In this document: piece by piece, positions 36,374 to 45,462 of the stretch
Layout: each line of letters opens with the position of its first letter
Numbering within the stretch: the stretch's first letter is position 1
Source: Erythrobacter tepidarius
Lineage (GTDB): Bacteria > Pseudomonadota > Alphaproteobacteria > Sphingomonadales > Sphingomonadaceae
Assembly: GCF_002155695.1 (NCBI RefSeq)
Contig: NZ_MUYJ01000014.1
Span: forward strand, 31,071-95,070
Length of the DNA: 64,000 nucleotides
Direction: 5' to 3'
Program-made: the position numbers and the translations under genes
Notes under the pieces: generated by a model
Database searches by the model: none
Told to the model about the DNA's origin: nothing
What the model saw: the letters and a program-made list of their open reading frames with translations, nothing else

Positions 36374-37555
36374 TCAATCGCCCGCGTTTCGCAGCAGCAA
36401 TCCGGCGAGCAGGAGCAGCGACATCAGCGCGGTGACAAGCGGCAAGACGCCGAAAGCGGCGGCGCTGGCGAGTGCGGCAGGCAGCACGATCCGGTCGGCG
36501 AGCACCGCCAACGGTGTATCGGGCCGCGTAAGCCGGGCAAGCCCGACGAGAACCGGTCCGAGCGCAGCGAGTGGCGCGGCAGCGCCCACGGGCGCAAGCG
36601 CCATTGCCAGAACCGCCGCAGCCGCAAGGTCCACCACCAGATCGCGCCACTCGCCAGTAAGGATCATGGCGCGACGACCGAGCAACTCACCGGCCATCCG
36701 CCCGAGCGATCCCGCCAGGGTCGCTGCCAGCGCACCGAGGCCCGTCAATGCCAGCGCGGCCACCCCGTCGCCCTGCCATGCCGCCAAAAGCGCGCAGAGA
36801 TAGAGCGCCGCCCCCGCCACCGCAGCGATCAGCGGCCCCCTCTCCAGAGCCTGCGGCGCGAGCGCTTGCGCGAAAACCTGCCCCAGTGCCCGCCCGGGCC
36901 TACGCCAATCGGGTGCGCCTGCTGCCCTGGCAATCAGTGCCTGTTCCTGTGCCTTAAGGGCGGTTTCGTCGGTTGCCAGCAACCAACTCGCCGGCGCCAG
37001 CCCATCATCTGGTAGCCGGCGGCAGGGTGTGCCTGCCTGCAGCGCGAGGCGCAGCAGCAGCGAGATTGGATCGGAATCAGGTGGAAAATCGGCAAGATGC
37101 TGCACCGGCGCGCCGCGCATTGCCAGCAAGCCGGCCCAATGCTGCCGGGCGTCGATCCGTTCGAAGTCATGCGGGTGATCGGTCACGAGCGGGCTGCCGG
37201 TCGTCAAGGCGGCGACGAAGCGCGCGGGTGTCTGCGCGAAAAGTGCCGCTGCGATCGCCGGGTCGGGCAACAGCCCGTCCGCGAGAATTACCAGCTCGTC
37301 CTCGGCGCGCACCAGCGCCGGCAGGTGAAGAAATCCGCGCAAGGCCTGGAAGTGGCCACCTGTCGCCTCACACTCCTGCTGCAAGCGCAGCACCTCGCCA
37401 TCGAGGTGTTCACACAGGCAAAAGATACGCTCGCAGCCGATGTGACGCAGCCAGTCGACCTGCCGGGCCAGCACCGTGCGGCCCGCGAGCGTGAGTTCTG
37501 CGCGCTTGGTGCCGCTGCCAGTTCGCTTCAGAGCCGCGATCAGGGCGGTGCGCAT
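36374..37555 (-). CDS. Nucleotidyltransferase-like protein with C-terminal membrane domain
   Basis: A 393-residue protein. Residues 1-130 resemble an NTP-transferase Rossmann fold (MRTALIAALKRTGSGTKRAE, LAGRTVLARQVDWLRHIGCERI, ELVILADGLLPD), but the canonical GxGTR...PK nucleotide motif is degenerate. The C-terminal about 170 residues have four to five hydrophobic segments. The layout recalls cytidylyltransferase-CDP-alcohol phosphotransferase fusions, yet the DGxxAR...D...D motif is absent, so enzymatic activity is doubtful. ATG 37555 is used. It lies 108 bp downstream of the Hpt-like gene. Confidence 0.65.
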   Translation of the reverse strand: MRTALIAALKRTGSGTKRAELTLAGRTVLARQVDWLRHIGCERIFCLCEHLDGEVLRLQQECEATGGHFQALRGFLHLPALVRAEDELVILADGLLPDPAIAAALFAQTPARFVAALTTGSPLVTDHPHDFERIDARQHWAGLLAMRGAPVQHLADFPPDSDPISLLLRLALQAGTPCRRLPDDGLAPASWLLATDETALKAQEQALIARAAGAPDWRRPGRALGQVFAQALAPQALERGPLIAAVAGAALYLCALLAAWQGDGVAALALTGLGALAATLAGSLGRMAGELLGRRAMILTGEWRDLVVDLAAAAVLAMALAPVGAAAPLAALGPVLVGLARLTRPDTPLAVLADRIVLPAALASAAAFGVLPLVTALMSLLLLAGLLLRNAGD

Positions 37556-37663
37556 CGCCTGCCTTTCGCAAAGGGTTCTGCGACGCGATTTGGCGCTTTG
37601 GCGGCTGGGGTTCAAGCGGCGGTGCGCGGGCTGCGCGCACAAATCACCGGCAGGCGGGCCGGA

Positions 37664-37975
37664 TCAGCGGCGCATGGAGCGGGCGAAGCGGGCGAGCACG
37701 GCCTCGATCTCGCGGATCGCCATCGGCTCACCCGGTGCAGAATTGAGCGCATGCTCGGCAGCCGCAAGCAGTTGCTCGGCATGAAAGCTGGCTGCCAGTC
37801 CTTTCAGACGCATCGCCGCCACCGTCCAATTGCCGTCGCAGCGCGCGCGCTTGAGCAAATCGAACTGCCTGAATGCGCTGTCGAGGAAGGCTGCGCGCAG
37901 TTCGCGCATCAGCGCGGGATCGTCCCCCGCCGCAGCGGCGAGCGTGGCATCGAGAGCTCCGGTGTCGTAGGCCAT
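37664..37975 (-). CDS. Hpt-like protein lacking the phospho-accepting histidine
   Basis: A 103-residue, all-helical protein aligning with histidine phosphotransfer domains. The segment AAMRLKGLAASFHAEQLLAAAEHAL corresponds to the Hpt motif AHxLKGxxaxxGaxxL, with Lys58 and Gly59 kept. The position of the phosphorylated His is Met55 (codon ATG at 37811-37813). It therefore cannot act as a normal phosphotransfer protein. It is the first gene of the minus-strand cluster and shares a 70-bp promoter region, containing a CtrA-like box, with the divergent coiled-coil gene. Confidence 0.72.
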   Translation of the reverse strand: MAYDTGALDATLAAAAGDDPALMRELRAAFLDSAFRQFDLLKRARCDGNWTVAAMRLKGLAASFHAEQLLAAAEHALNSAPGEPMAIREIEAVLARFARSMRR

Positions 37976-38000
37976 GCGATGCGGGCTATAACGGTTTGGG

Positions 38001-38015
38001 TTAAAGCGGGGTTTA
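38001..38015. promoter_or_regulatory. CtrA-like box in the divergent promoter of the cluster
   Basis: TTAA-AGCGGGG-TTTA matches the CtrA consensus TTAA-N7-TTAA with one mismatch. It lies 26-40 bp from the Hpt-like start and 31-45 bp from the coiled-coil gene start, so it could control both. Confidence 0.5.
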
Positions 38016-38045
38016 TCCGGGGTCCGGCTGTGTTAAGAAGGGCGC

Positions 38046-40502
38046 ATGGCAGGACGGCACCAGATGCGCGCCTTGGGCCGCAAGAGCGGCGCAGACGATA
38101 CGGGCAAGGCAGCTTCTGGCGAAGCGTCTGGCGCTGGCGAAGACAGCGAAATGCTGCTTGAAGAAGCCTGGGAAGAGTCAGAGCCTCATGCGCCTCAACC
38201 TGCCCGCTTCGGCTGGGTAATTCCGGCACTTGCGCTGCTCGCTGTCGCCGGCTGGAGTGGTTTTTTCGGCTGGACGATCAGCGCCGAAGTGATGGCCAGC
38301 CCAGCGCCTTCAGCGTGGACGGGCTGGATCGTGCAATGGTCGGTTCCGGTCGGATTGATCGGCATTTTCTGGTTGCTCGCCATGCGCTCCTCGCGCGCCG
38401 AGGCCAACCGCTTTGCTGCCAGCGCCGCGCTGCTCAGCCGCGAAAGCTCCGAGCTGGAAGAACGGCTCAAGGTGGTCAACCGCGAGCTCAGCCTGGCCCG
38501 CGAGTTTTTGGCGGCGCAGTCGCGCGATCTCGAGGCGTTGGGTCGGATCGCGGCGGAACGGATTTCCACCCATGCTGCCGATTTGCAGCAGCTGATCACG
38601 ACCAACGGCGCGCAGGTCGATGCGATTGCTGCCACCAGCGAAACCGCCCTCGGCAACATGAACCGGCTGCGCGACGATCTGCCCGTGATTGCCAATGCCG
38701 CACGTGATGTCGCCAACCAGATCGGCAGCGCGGGCAACAATGCGCAAGCCCAGCTCGAGCGTCTGAGTGAAGGCTTCGAGCGGCTCGGCCAGTTGGGAGC
38801 AAGCAGCAATGTGCGGGTCGAGGCTCTGACCGCCACGGTCGGCCAGTCGCTCAACAGCTTCGAGACGCAGGTCGCGCGTATCGAGGGTCTGGTCGCCAAC
38901 CGCTTCATCAGCCTGCAGGGCGAAGCTGCCGCCTATCGCGAACGGCTCGATGCGCTCGAATGCGCCGCGCTCGAAGCGCTGCGTTCCCGAACGGCGGCGC
39001 TGGAAGCCGAACTTGCCGCCGCTGCCGAACGCCTCGGCGCGGCCGAGGACGCGGCGCTGGCCGCCACCCGTGAACGGATCGCCGCGATCACCGCCGAGGC
39101 GGACGCAATCGAAGAACGTCTGGCGGCGCGCGATCTGCGCTTTGCCGAGGCGATCGAACAACGTCAGGCCACCTTTGACATGCGCGAGACGCAGGCCAGC
39201 GAAGTGCTTGCGCAGCGCCTCGCCACGCTCGATGACGCGCTCGCCCAGCGGCGCGAGGCACAGCTCGCCGAGGCCGAAAAACTCGTCGAACAAGGCGAGG
39301 CGTTGGCCGCACAGCTCGATAGCTTCAGCGCCCTGCTTGGCGACATCAGCCGGCACAGCGAAGCCGCCCGCGACAGCCTGTCGACCGGGTTCGATGCCCT
39401 TGGCGAGAAGCTCTCGGCCAAGCGCATTGCGCTTGCGGAGACCGAGGCAAGGCTGGCCCAGCTCACCGAAAGCGGGGTGCGTCTGCTCGAAATTATCCAA
39501 TCGGGCGCACGCGCGAGCCGCGAGGACCTGCAATCGGCCATTTCCCAAGCCAGCGAAAGCCTGTGTGCAGTCGAAAGCCGCGCGGGCGAGGTCAGCCGGC
39601 TGATGCTGCAGTCGAGCCAGAGCGGCATCGACCTGTCGGAATACCTCATCAAGACCCGGGAAGAGATCGACGCGACCGATGGAGCCTTGAACGGGCTAAG
39701 CGCGCGACTCGCCGAGCATTCAGACGAAGCACTGGCCAAGCTGCAGGGGCTGCGTGGTGGCCTTGCGCGGCTGGCCGAGGAAAGCGGCACAGTGGCCGGC
39801 GACACCCAGGAACAGCTTCGCGCGGCGCTGGGTGCACTTGAAACGGCGATTGCCCGGGCCTTTGCCACGCTTGAGGAAGGCACGCGCAACAAGGCTGCGG
39901 CGGTGGCAGAAACTCTCGGCGGCGAAGCAGTCGCGGTGCTCGAACGAACCCTGCGCAACGAAGCCGCTGCCACGGTCGGCAAGATCGAGCAGGCTATGGC
40001 TCACGCCTCGGGCGTCGGGCGCGAAGTCGTGATCCAGCTGCGCGACCAGCTGGCGCGGGTGAACGAGCTGACCGGCAATCTCGAACAACGCGTCGCGCGC
40101 GCCCGCGAGCTGGCCGAGGAGCAGATCAACAACGATTTCGCGCGCCGCATGGCGCTGATCACCGACAGTCTCAATTCAGCCGCGATCGACATTTCCGGCG
40201 CGCTATCGACCGAAGTCGCGGACACGGCTTGGGACGCCTATCTCAAGGGGGACCGCGGGATCTTCACCCGCCGCGCCGTGCGGCTGATCGACAATGGCGG
40301 TGCGCGCGATATCGCCGAGCTCTACCAGCGCGACGAGACTTTCAAGGCCAATGTCAGTCGTTACATCCACGATTTCGAAGCCATGCTGCGCGCCATGCTA
40401 TCGACCCGTGATGGCCACGCGCTCAGCGTGACCATGCTGGGTTCGGACATGGGCAAGCTCTATGTGGTGTTGGCTCAGGCGATCCAGCGCTTGCGCACCT
40501 AA
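38046..40502 (+). CDS. Large membrane-anchored coiled-coil protein
   Basis: An 818-residue protein. An acidic cytoplasmic N-terminus (about 54 residues) precedes two membrane helices (about 55-78 and 91-113). About 600 residues of Ala/Glu/Arg/Leu-rich coiled coil follow (LERLSEGFERLGQLG, LEAELAAAAERLGAAEDAAL, and so on). A distinct C-terminal domain of about 95 residues (TAWDAYLKGDRGIFTRRAVR, ELYQRDETFKANVSRYIHDF) looks globular. No enzymatic motif was seen. AGAAGGG lies just upstream of ATG 38046. It may be a polar or envelope scaffold; this is inference from architecture and the shared CtrA-like promoter. Confidence 0.7.
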   Translation: MAGRHQMRALGRKSGADDTGKAASGEASGAGEDSEMLLEEAWEESEPHAPQPARFGWVIPALALLAVAGWSGFFGWTISAEVMASPAPSAWTGWIVQWSVPVGLIGIFWLLAMRSSRAEANRFAASAALLSRESSELEERLKVVNRELSLAREFLAAQSRDLEALGRIAAERISTHAADLQQLITTNGAQVDAIAATSETALGNMNRLRDDLPVIANAARDVANQIGSAGNNAQAQLERLSEGFERLGQLGASSNVRVEALTATVGQSLNSFETQVARIEGLVANRFISLQGEAAAYRERLDALECAALEALRSRTAALEAELAAAAERLGAAEDAALAATRERIAAITAEADAIEERLAARDLRFAEAIEQRQATFDMRETQASEVLAQRLATLDDALAQRREAQLAEAEKLVEQGEALAAQLDSFSALLGDISRHSEAARDSLSTGFDALGEKLSAKRIALAETEARLAQLTESGVRLLEIIQSGARASREDLQSAISQASESLCAVESRAGEVSRLMLQSSQSGIDLSEYLIKTREEIDATDGALNGLSARLAEHSDEALAKLQGLRGGLARLAEESGTVAGDTQEQLRAALGALETAIARAFATLEEGTRNKAAAVAETLGGEAVAVLERTLRNEAAATVGKIEQAMAHASGVGREVVIQLRDQLARVNELTGNLEQRVARARELAEEQINNDFARRMALITDSLNSAAIDISGALSTEVADTAWDAYLKGDRGIFTRRAVRLIDNGGARDIAELYQRDETFKANVSRYIHDFEAMLRAMLSTRDGHALSVTMLGSDMGKLYVVLAQAIQRLRT

Positions 40503-40786
40503 CCAATCGCGGTTGCAATCGGGGGCTTGGGCAGAATGTCGATATCCGCTGCCGTGACCCAGCCATAGATGTAATTGGCGACGAACAGACCGGTGCACAC
40601 CGCGGCGATGATCGTCGCGCGCAGGGCAATTCTGCCCGGCCTGAAATTGACCGGCGCGCTGTCGGCCTGGCCAGGAACCTTTTCCACGCCCGCCTCATCT
40701 GCGGTGCGCACTCCGAAAGGCAGCATGATGAAGGCGCTCATCACCCAGAACAGGAAATAGATCGCGGCAATCGAGGTGAGCTGCAT
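40499..40786 (-). CDS. DUF1467 family membrane protein
   Basis: A 95-residue protein with two membrane helices (TSIAAIYFLFWVMSAFIMLP and IALRATIIAAVCTGLFVANY) separated by a short hydrophilic loop, and the motif LPFGVRT after the first helix, typical of DUF1467. Function unknown. Its ATG overlaps the stop of the RNase J gene (TGATG). In many alphaproteobacteria it follows rnj at the end of the nuo operon, as here. Its 3' end overlaps the convergent coiled-coil gene by 4 bp. Confidence 0.88.
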   Translation of the reverse strand: MQLTSIAAIYFLFWVMSAFIMLPFGVRTADEAGVEKVPGQADSAPVNFRPGRIALRATIIAAVCTGLFVANYIYGWVTAADIDILPKPPIATAIG

Positions 40787-42441
40787 CAGTCGGCGCTTCC
40801 CGGCATCACAACCCGCACCTGCGGCCTCTTGCCCGACCAACGCTGGGCAGCGCGCCGGGCCGCAAGCCGCGCCGCTTCCTTCACGCTGGTCGGATCGCGC
40901 GCCTCGCGGCCCTTGAGGCTGGAGATCGCGTCGAGCACATCACTGGCGGCCTCGGCGAGGAAATCCGGCATGTCCTCGTCGAGCGGCAGGCCCACCGCCT
41001 CGATCACCGGCTTCTGCCCGCGCACCAGAACCACCACCACCACGCCTTCGGCTGCGATCCGCCGGCGCATGGTGATCGCCTCACCATTGGCCGGCGCGAT
41101 GATGTCGCCATCGAGCACCAACCGGCCCGCATGCACCTCACCCAGCTTGCCCGGTTTTCCCGGCGCGAGGCGGATGACATCGCCGTTCTTCTGCACCACC
41201 TGCCAAGGGATGCCACAGGCCTTTCCGAGACGCGCCTGCTCGGCCATGTGGCGCATCTCACCGTGCACTGGCACAAGTATTTCGGGCTTGAGCCAGTCGT
41301 AGAGCGCCTCAAGTTCGGGCCGCCCCGGATGACCGGAAACGTGGATGAAGGCCTGCCTTTCGGTCACCATGGTGATGCCGCGCGCGGCGAACTGGTTTTG
41401 CACCCGGCCGATGGCGAGTTCGTTTCCCGGTATCTGGCGCGAGGAAAATAGCACCACGTCACCTGCCGCGAGTTCGATTGGATGGTTGTTCTCCGCCATG
41501 CGCGCCAGCGCCGCACGCGGTTCCCCCTGCCCGCCTGTGGCCAGGATCAGCACCTCGCCGCGCGGCAGAGCCATCGCCGTGTCGAAATCGACTGGCGTGG
41601 GAAAGTCGGCGAGATAGCCGGTATCCTGCGCCACTTCGATGATCCGTTCGAGCGAGCGGCCTGCGATGCAGATCTGCCGCCCGGTCTCGCGGGCGACTTC
41701 GCCAAGCGTCTGGAGCCGTGCGACATTGCTGGCAAAGGTGGTCACGACCACACGCTTGCCAGCATGGCGGGCGATTTCCTCCATCAGCGCATGATGCACC
41801 GCACCTTCGCTGCCCGAAGGGTTGGGGTTGAAGACATTGGTCGAATCGCACACCAGCGCCAGCACACCCTTTTGCCCGATGGCGCGCAGTTCCTCCTCGG
41901 TGGCGGGTTCACCGATGATCGGTTCTTCGTCGAGCTTCCAGTCGCCGGTGTGGAAGACGCGGCCGTGCGGCGTCTCGATCAGCAGCGCATTGCCCTCGGC
42001 AATCGAGTGTGCGAGCGGGATGTAGGTGATCGTGAAAGGCCCGAGATCGAAGGCGCCCTCGCCCTCCTCGATGATGTTGAGCGCGACCTTGCCGAGCAGC
42101 CCCGCCTCTTCCAGCTTGCGCGCCACCAGATCGGCGGTGAAGGGTGTGGCATAGAGCGGCACGCCGAGTTCGCCCGCAAAATAGGGCACGGCGCCGATGT
42201 GGTCCTCGTGCGCGTGGGTGAGCACGATGCCGATCAGATCGTCGGCGCGTTCCTCGATGAATTCGAGGTCAGCGAACACCAGATCAACCCCCGGATATTC
42301 GCTGCCCGAAAAGGTCATCCCGAGATCGACCATCAGCCACTTGCCCTGACAGCCGTAAAGATTGACGTTCATCCCGATCTCGCCCGAACCGCCGAGCGCG
42401 AGGAAAAGGAGTTCGTCTTCAGGGGTAAAGTCGTTCTTCAC
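40786..42441 (-). CDS. rnj: Ribonuclease J
   Basis: A 551-residue metallo-beta-lactamase/beta-CASP nuclease for RNA decay and rRNA processing. The zinc motif is LTHAHEDHIGAVPY (HxHxDH). The beta-CASP region contains FHTGDWKLDEEP, CDSTNVFNPNPSGSEG and HVSGHPGRPEL. Length and order are standard for alphaproteobacterial RNase J. It lies 23 bp downstream of coaX and is coupled to the DUF1467 gene. Confidence 0.95.
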   Translation of the reverse strand: MKNDFTPEDELLFLALGGSGEIGMNVNLYGCQGKWLMVDLGMTFSGSEYPGVDLVFADLEFIEERADDLIGIVLTHAHEDHIGAVPYFAGELGVPLYATPFTADLVARKLEEAGLLGKVALNIIEEGEGAFDLGPFTITYIPLAHSIAEGNALLIETPHGRVFHTGDWKLDEEPIIGEPATEEELRAIGQKGVLALVCDSTNVFNPNPSGSEGAVHHALMEEIARHAGKRVVVTTFASNVARLQTLGEVARETGRQICIAGRSLERIIEVAQDTGYLADFPTPVDFDTAMALPRGEVLILATGGQGEPRAALARMAENNHPIELAAGDVVLFSSRQIPGNELAIGRVQNQFAARGITMVTERQAFIHVSGHPGRPELEALYDWLKPEILVPVHGEMRHMAEQARLGKACGIPWQVVQKNGDVIRLAPGKPGKLGEVHAGRLVLDGDIIAPANGEAITMRRRIAAEGVVVVVLVRGQKPVIEAVGLPLDEDMPDFLAEAASDVLDAISSLKGREARDPTSVKEAARLAARRAAQRWSGKRPQVRVVMPGSAD

Positions 42442-42464
42442 AATCTCTCTTACGTTGGCCCGGC

Positions 42465-43259
42465 TCAGGCGGTTTCGGCCTGGCGGGCAAGGATGGCGAG
42501 GCCATCGAGCGTGAGGTCGGCATCCACGTGATCAAAGATCTCTGTCGCATCGTCGAACAGGATTGCAAGCCCGCCGGTAGCAACCACCTTGGCCGGGCGG
42601 CCGATCTCGCTCTTCATCCTGGCGACCATGCCTTCCATCATTGCGACATAGCCCCAGAACACGCCGATCAGCATCTGGTCTTCGGTGTTGCGGCCGATGA
42701 CGCTGCGGCTTTCGGGTGTCCGAATGGCGATGCGCGGCAGCTTGGCAGTCTTGCCCACCAATGCATCGAGCGAAAGATTGATCCCCGGCGCAATCGATCC
42801 GCCCTTGTAGGCGCCGGTGAAGTCGACCGCCTCGAACTTGGTGGCGGTGCCGAAATCGACGACGATCAGATCCCCGCCATACTTGTGGTGTGCGGCAAGG
42901 ATGTTGAGAGCACGGTCGGCCCCGAGCGAGGAGGGCTGATCGACGTCAATCTCGAAGCGCCAGCGGGCCGCGCCCTGCCCGGCGAACAGCGGAGTAATGC
43001 CGAAATATTTCTGGCCCAGCACGGTGAGGTTGTGGTCGGCGCGCGGCACCACCGAGGCGACGATGATCTGGGTGATTTCCGAGCGTTCCACGCCTTCGAT
43101 CTTGAGCAGCTGGAGCAGCCACACCGCGTATTCGTCACCGGTGCGGCGCGGATCGGTGGCGATGCGCCAGCGCGCGCGGATCGTGTGCCTGCCCTCCTCG
43201 TCATAGGTGAACAGCGCAAATACCACATTGGTGTTACCGACATCAGCGGCGAGCAGCAT
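42465..43259 (-). CDS. coaX: Type III pantothenate kinase
   Basis: First step of coenzyme A synthesis, phosphorylating pantothenate. The 264-residue ASKHA-fold protein begins [17 protein letters not shown] with the phosphate-binding DVGNTN, followed by [24 protein letters not shown] and GGSIAPGI. These identify CoaX rather than CoaA. It lies 17 bp downstream of birA. Confidence 0.96.
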   Translation of the reverse strand: MLLAADVGNTNVVFALFTYDEEGRHTIRARWRIATDPRRTGDEYAVWLLQLLKIEGVERSEITQIIVASVVPRADHNLTVLGQKYFGITPLFAGQGAARWRFEIDVDQPSSLGADRALNILAAHHKYGGDLIVVDFGTATKFEAVDFTGAYKGGSIAPGINLSLDALVGKTAKLPRIAIRTPESRSVIGRNTEDQMLIGVFWGYVAMMEGMVARMKSEIGRPAKVVATGGLAILFDDATEIFDHVDADLTLDGLAILARQAETA

Positions 43260-43276
43260 GGGTTGCAGTCCTTGGC

Positions 43277-43987
43277 TTAGGAAATGTCGCCTGCGCGAAT
43301 GACACGTTCGCAGCCATCCGCCAAGCGCAGGCGCAAGGCGCCGTCCGATTCTTCCAGCCCGGCAAAGCTGCCGGTGAGTACAGAGCCATCGGTGTCATGG
43401 ACGGTGAGCGGTGATCCCTGGGCATGGATCGAGCGGGCAAGGAAGGCATGGAGCGTCGCTGCCAGGCCATAGGTGCGCCAGGCCTCCAGTCTGCGATCGA
43501 AGGCGGCTGCCAGGCTGGCCGCAAAGTCTTCGAGCATTGGCGCAGCGGCGAGATCGGTCAGCGCGGATGTCTTGCGATCGGGCAATTGCGGCGCCCGGAC
43601 GATGTTGACGCCGATGCCAACGATAATGTGCCCGCGCACCATTTCGAGCAAGATGCCGGAAAGCTTCCCGCGATCCAGGAGCACGTCGTTGGGCCATTTG
43701 AGCGCGAGCTTTTCGCTCTCGCCCATGGCCGCGGCGACCGCATCGTAAACCGCAAGCGCGGCCACGAAACTGAGCGTGGCAGGCGGGGGGTCGCTCTCTC
43801 CCAAGCGCACCACCGTCGAGCCCATGAAATTTCCCGCGCCATCGAACCATTCGCGGCCCTGCCGCCCGCGGCCCGCAGTCTGACGGCGAGCGACCAGCCA
43901 GCTCCCTTCCGTCCAACCCTCACCCGATCGCAGCCGTGCGGCGAGGTCGGCATTGGTCGAGCCGGTCTGAGGGACGAGCTGGATCAA
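43277..43987 (-). CDS. birA: Biotin-[acetyl-CoA-carboxylase] ligase
   Basis: Attaches biotin to acceptor proteins. The 236-residue protein has [13 protein letters not shown], the biotinyl-5'-AMP loop [13 protein letters not shown] and [19 protein letters not shown]. There is no N-terminal helix-turn-helix, so it is the monofunctional form without repressor activity. Its ATG overlaps the nuoN stop (ATGA), so it is co-translated with complex I genes. Confidence 0.95.
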   Translation of the reverse strand: MIQLVPQTGSTNADLAARLRSGEGWTEGSWLVARRQTAGRGRQGREWFDGAGNFMGSTVVRLGESDPPPATLSFVAALAVYDAVAAAMGESEKLALKWPNDVLLDRGKLSGILLEMVRGHIIVGIGVNIVRAPQLPDRKTSALTDLAAAPMLEDFAASLAAAFDRRLEAWRTYGLAATLHAFLARSIHAQGSPLTVHDTDGSVLTGSFAGLEESDGALRLRLADGCERVIRAGDIS

Positions 43988-45462
43988 ACCGCGAGGAACA
44001 GCGCGGCTGCGGCCTTGTCGGCCAGATCGGTGAGCGAGGGGGTGAGAAGGTAGCCGAGCGGCGAGATGATCAGCGCGGTCAGGCCAAGCAGTGCCCAGTG
44101 GCCCGCCCCGCTCTTGCCGGTGACCACGCCCGCAGGCTCATCGAAGAACATCACCTTGACGAACTTGATGTAATAGAACGCCCCGATCACACTCGCGGCA
44201 ATCGCGATCGCGCCAAAGGCGATGAGGCCCGCCTCCACCGTCGCCTGGAACACCACGAACTTGCTGTAGAAGCCGAGCAGCGGCGGAATGCCGGCAAGGC
44301 TGAACATGAACAAGAGCAGCGCCCAGGCGATCGCGGGACGCGTGACCGAAAGCCCGCGGATATCGGCAAAGGTTTCGAGCAGCGCGCCCTCGTCATCGCG
44401 CAGCATCAGCAGCGCGACGAAGCTGCCGAGGCTCATCGCGACATAGATGAACAGATAGACCAGCATCGCGCTCGCCCCGTCTGCATTGGCGACAGCCAGG
44501 CCGAGCAGGATGAAGCCGATATTGTTGATGGAAGAATAGGCCAGCAGGCGCTTCAAATTCTCCTGCCCGATAGCCCCCAGCGCGCCGAAGATGATCGAGG
44601 CGAGCGCGGTGAACATCACGATCTGCTGCCATGCCTGGACTTGGGCGCCGAACACCTCGAAGGCGACCCTGGCGGTCAACGCCACGGCGGCAACCTTGGG
44701 CGCGGTCGCGAAGAAGGCGGTCACCGGGGTCGGCGCACCTTCATAAACGTCTGGCGTCCACATGTGGAACGGCACCGCGCTGATCTTGAAGGCGAGGCCC
44801 GAAAGCACGAAGACCACCCCGAACAGCGCCCCGGTGCCAATCTCGCCGGTCAGGCTAGCGCGCACCACGCTAAAGGCGGTGCCGCCGGTCAAGCCGTAGA
44901 GCAGGCTCATGCCGTAGAGCAGGATGCCCGAAGCCAGCGCACCCAGCACGAAATACTTCAGCCCCGCCTCGCCCGAGCGCGTGTCCTTGCGCAGGATCGC
45001 CGCCAGCACGTAGGCGGATAGGCTGTTGAGTTCGAGCCCGAGATAGAGGCTCATGAAATCATTGGCCGAGACCATGATGCTCATGCCGACGGTGGCGAAG
45101 AGCACCAGCACCGGATATTCGGCGCGCATCACCCGCTCGGCGCCGGCAGCCGCGCTGTTGAAGAAGGCCGGCGCAACGATCAGCGCGCCGATGGCGGCAA
45201 GATAGATCAGTGCCTTGGCGAACAGCGCGAAACTGTCAACCTTGAGCAGGCCGCCGAAAGCCAGCGTTGCCGGGCTGTCAACCCCGACATGCAGGCCCGG
45301 AACCAGCATAAGTCCGGCCCCGAACAGCGCCGCGGCAGCGGCAATCGCGATGCCGCGCGCAGTCTTGTCGCCACCCCAGGCGGCAACCAGCAGCAGCACA
45401 AGCCCTGCGCCGATCAGCAGCAGTTCGGGCGCGACGAGCGCGAAGGAAGGAACGAAATCCAT
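43984..45462 (-). CDS. nuoN: NADH-quinone oxidoreductase subunit N
   Basis: One of the three antiporter-like proton-pumping subunits of complex I. The 492-residue protein has about 14 membrane helices and the Mrp-antiporter core, with YLGLELNSLSAYVLA (conserved Glu), FKISAVPFHMWTPDVYEGAP (Lys and His) and LLAYSSINNIGFILLG. The start overlaps the nuoM stop (TGATG). It is the last nuo gene, followed by birA. Confidence 0.96.
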   Translation of the reverse strand: MDFVPSFALVAPELLLIGAGLVLLLVAAWGGDKTARGIAIAAAAALFGAGLMLVPGLHVGVDSPATLAFGGLLKVDSFALFAKALIYLAAIGALIVAPAFFNSAAAGAERVMRAEYPVLVLFATVGMSIMVSANDFMSLYLGLELNSLSAYVLAAILRKDTRSGEAGLKYFVLGALASGILLYGMSLLYGLTGGTAFSVVRASLTGEIGTGALFGVVFVLSGLAFKISAVPFHMWTPDVYEGAPTPVTAFFATAPKVAAVALTARVAFEVFGAQVQAWQQIVMFTALASIIFGALGAIGQENLKRLLAYSSINNIGFILLGLAVANADGASAMLVYLFIYVAMSLGSFVALLMLRDDEGALLETFADIRGLSVTRPAIAWALLLFMFSLAGIPPLLGFYSKFVVFQATVEAGLIAFGAIAIAASVIGAFYYIKFVKVMFFDEPAGVVTGKSGAGHWALLGLTALIISPLGYLLTPSLTDLADKAAAALFLAV

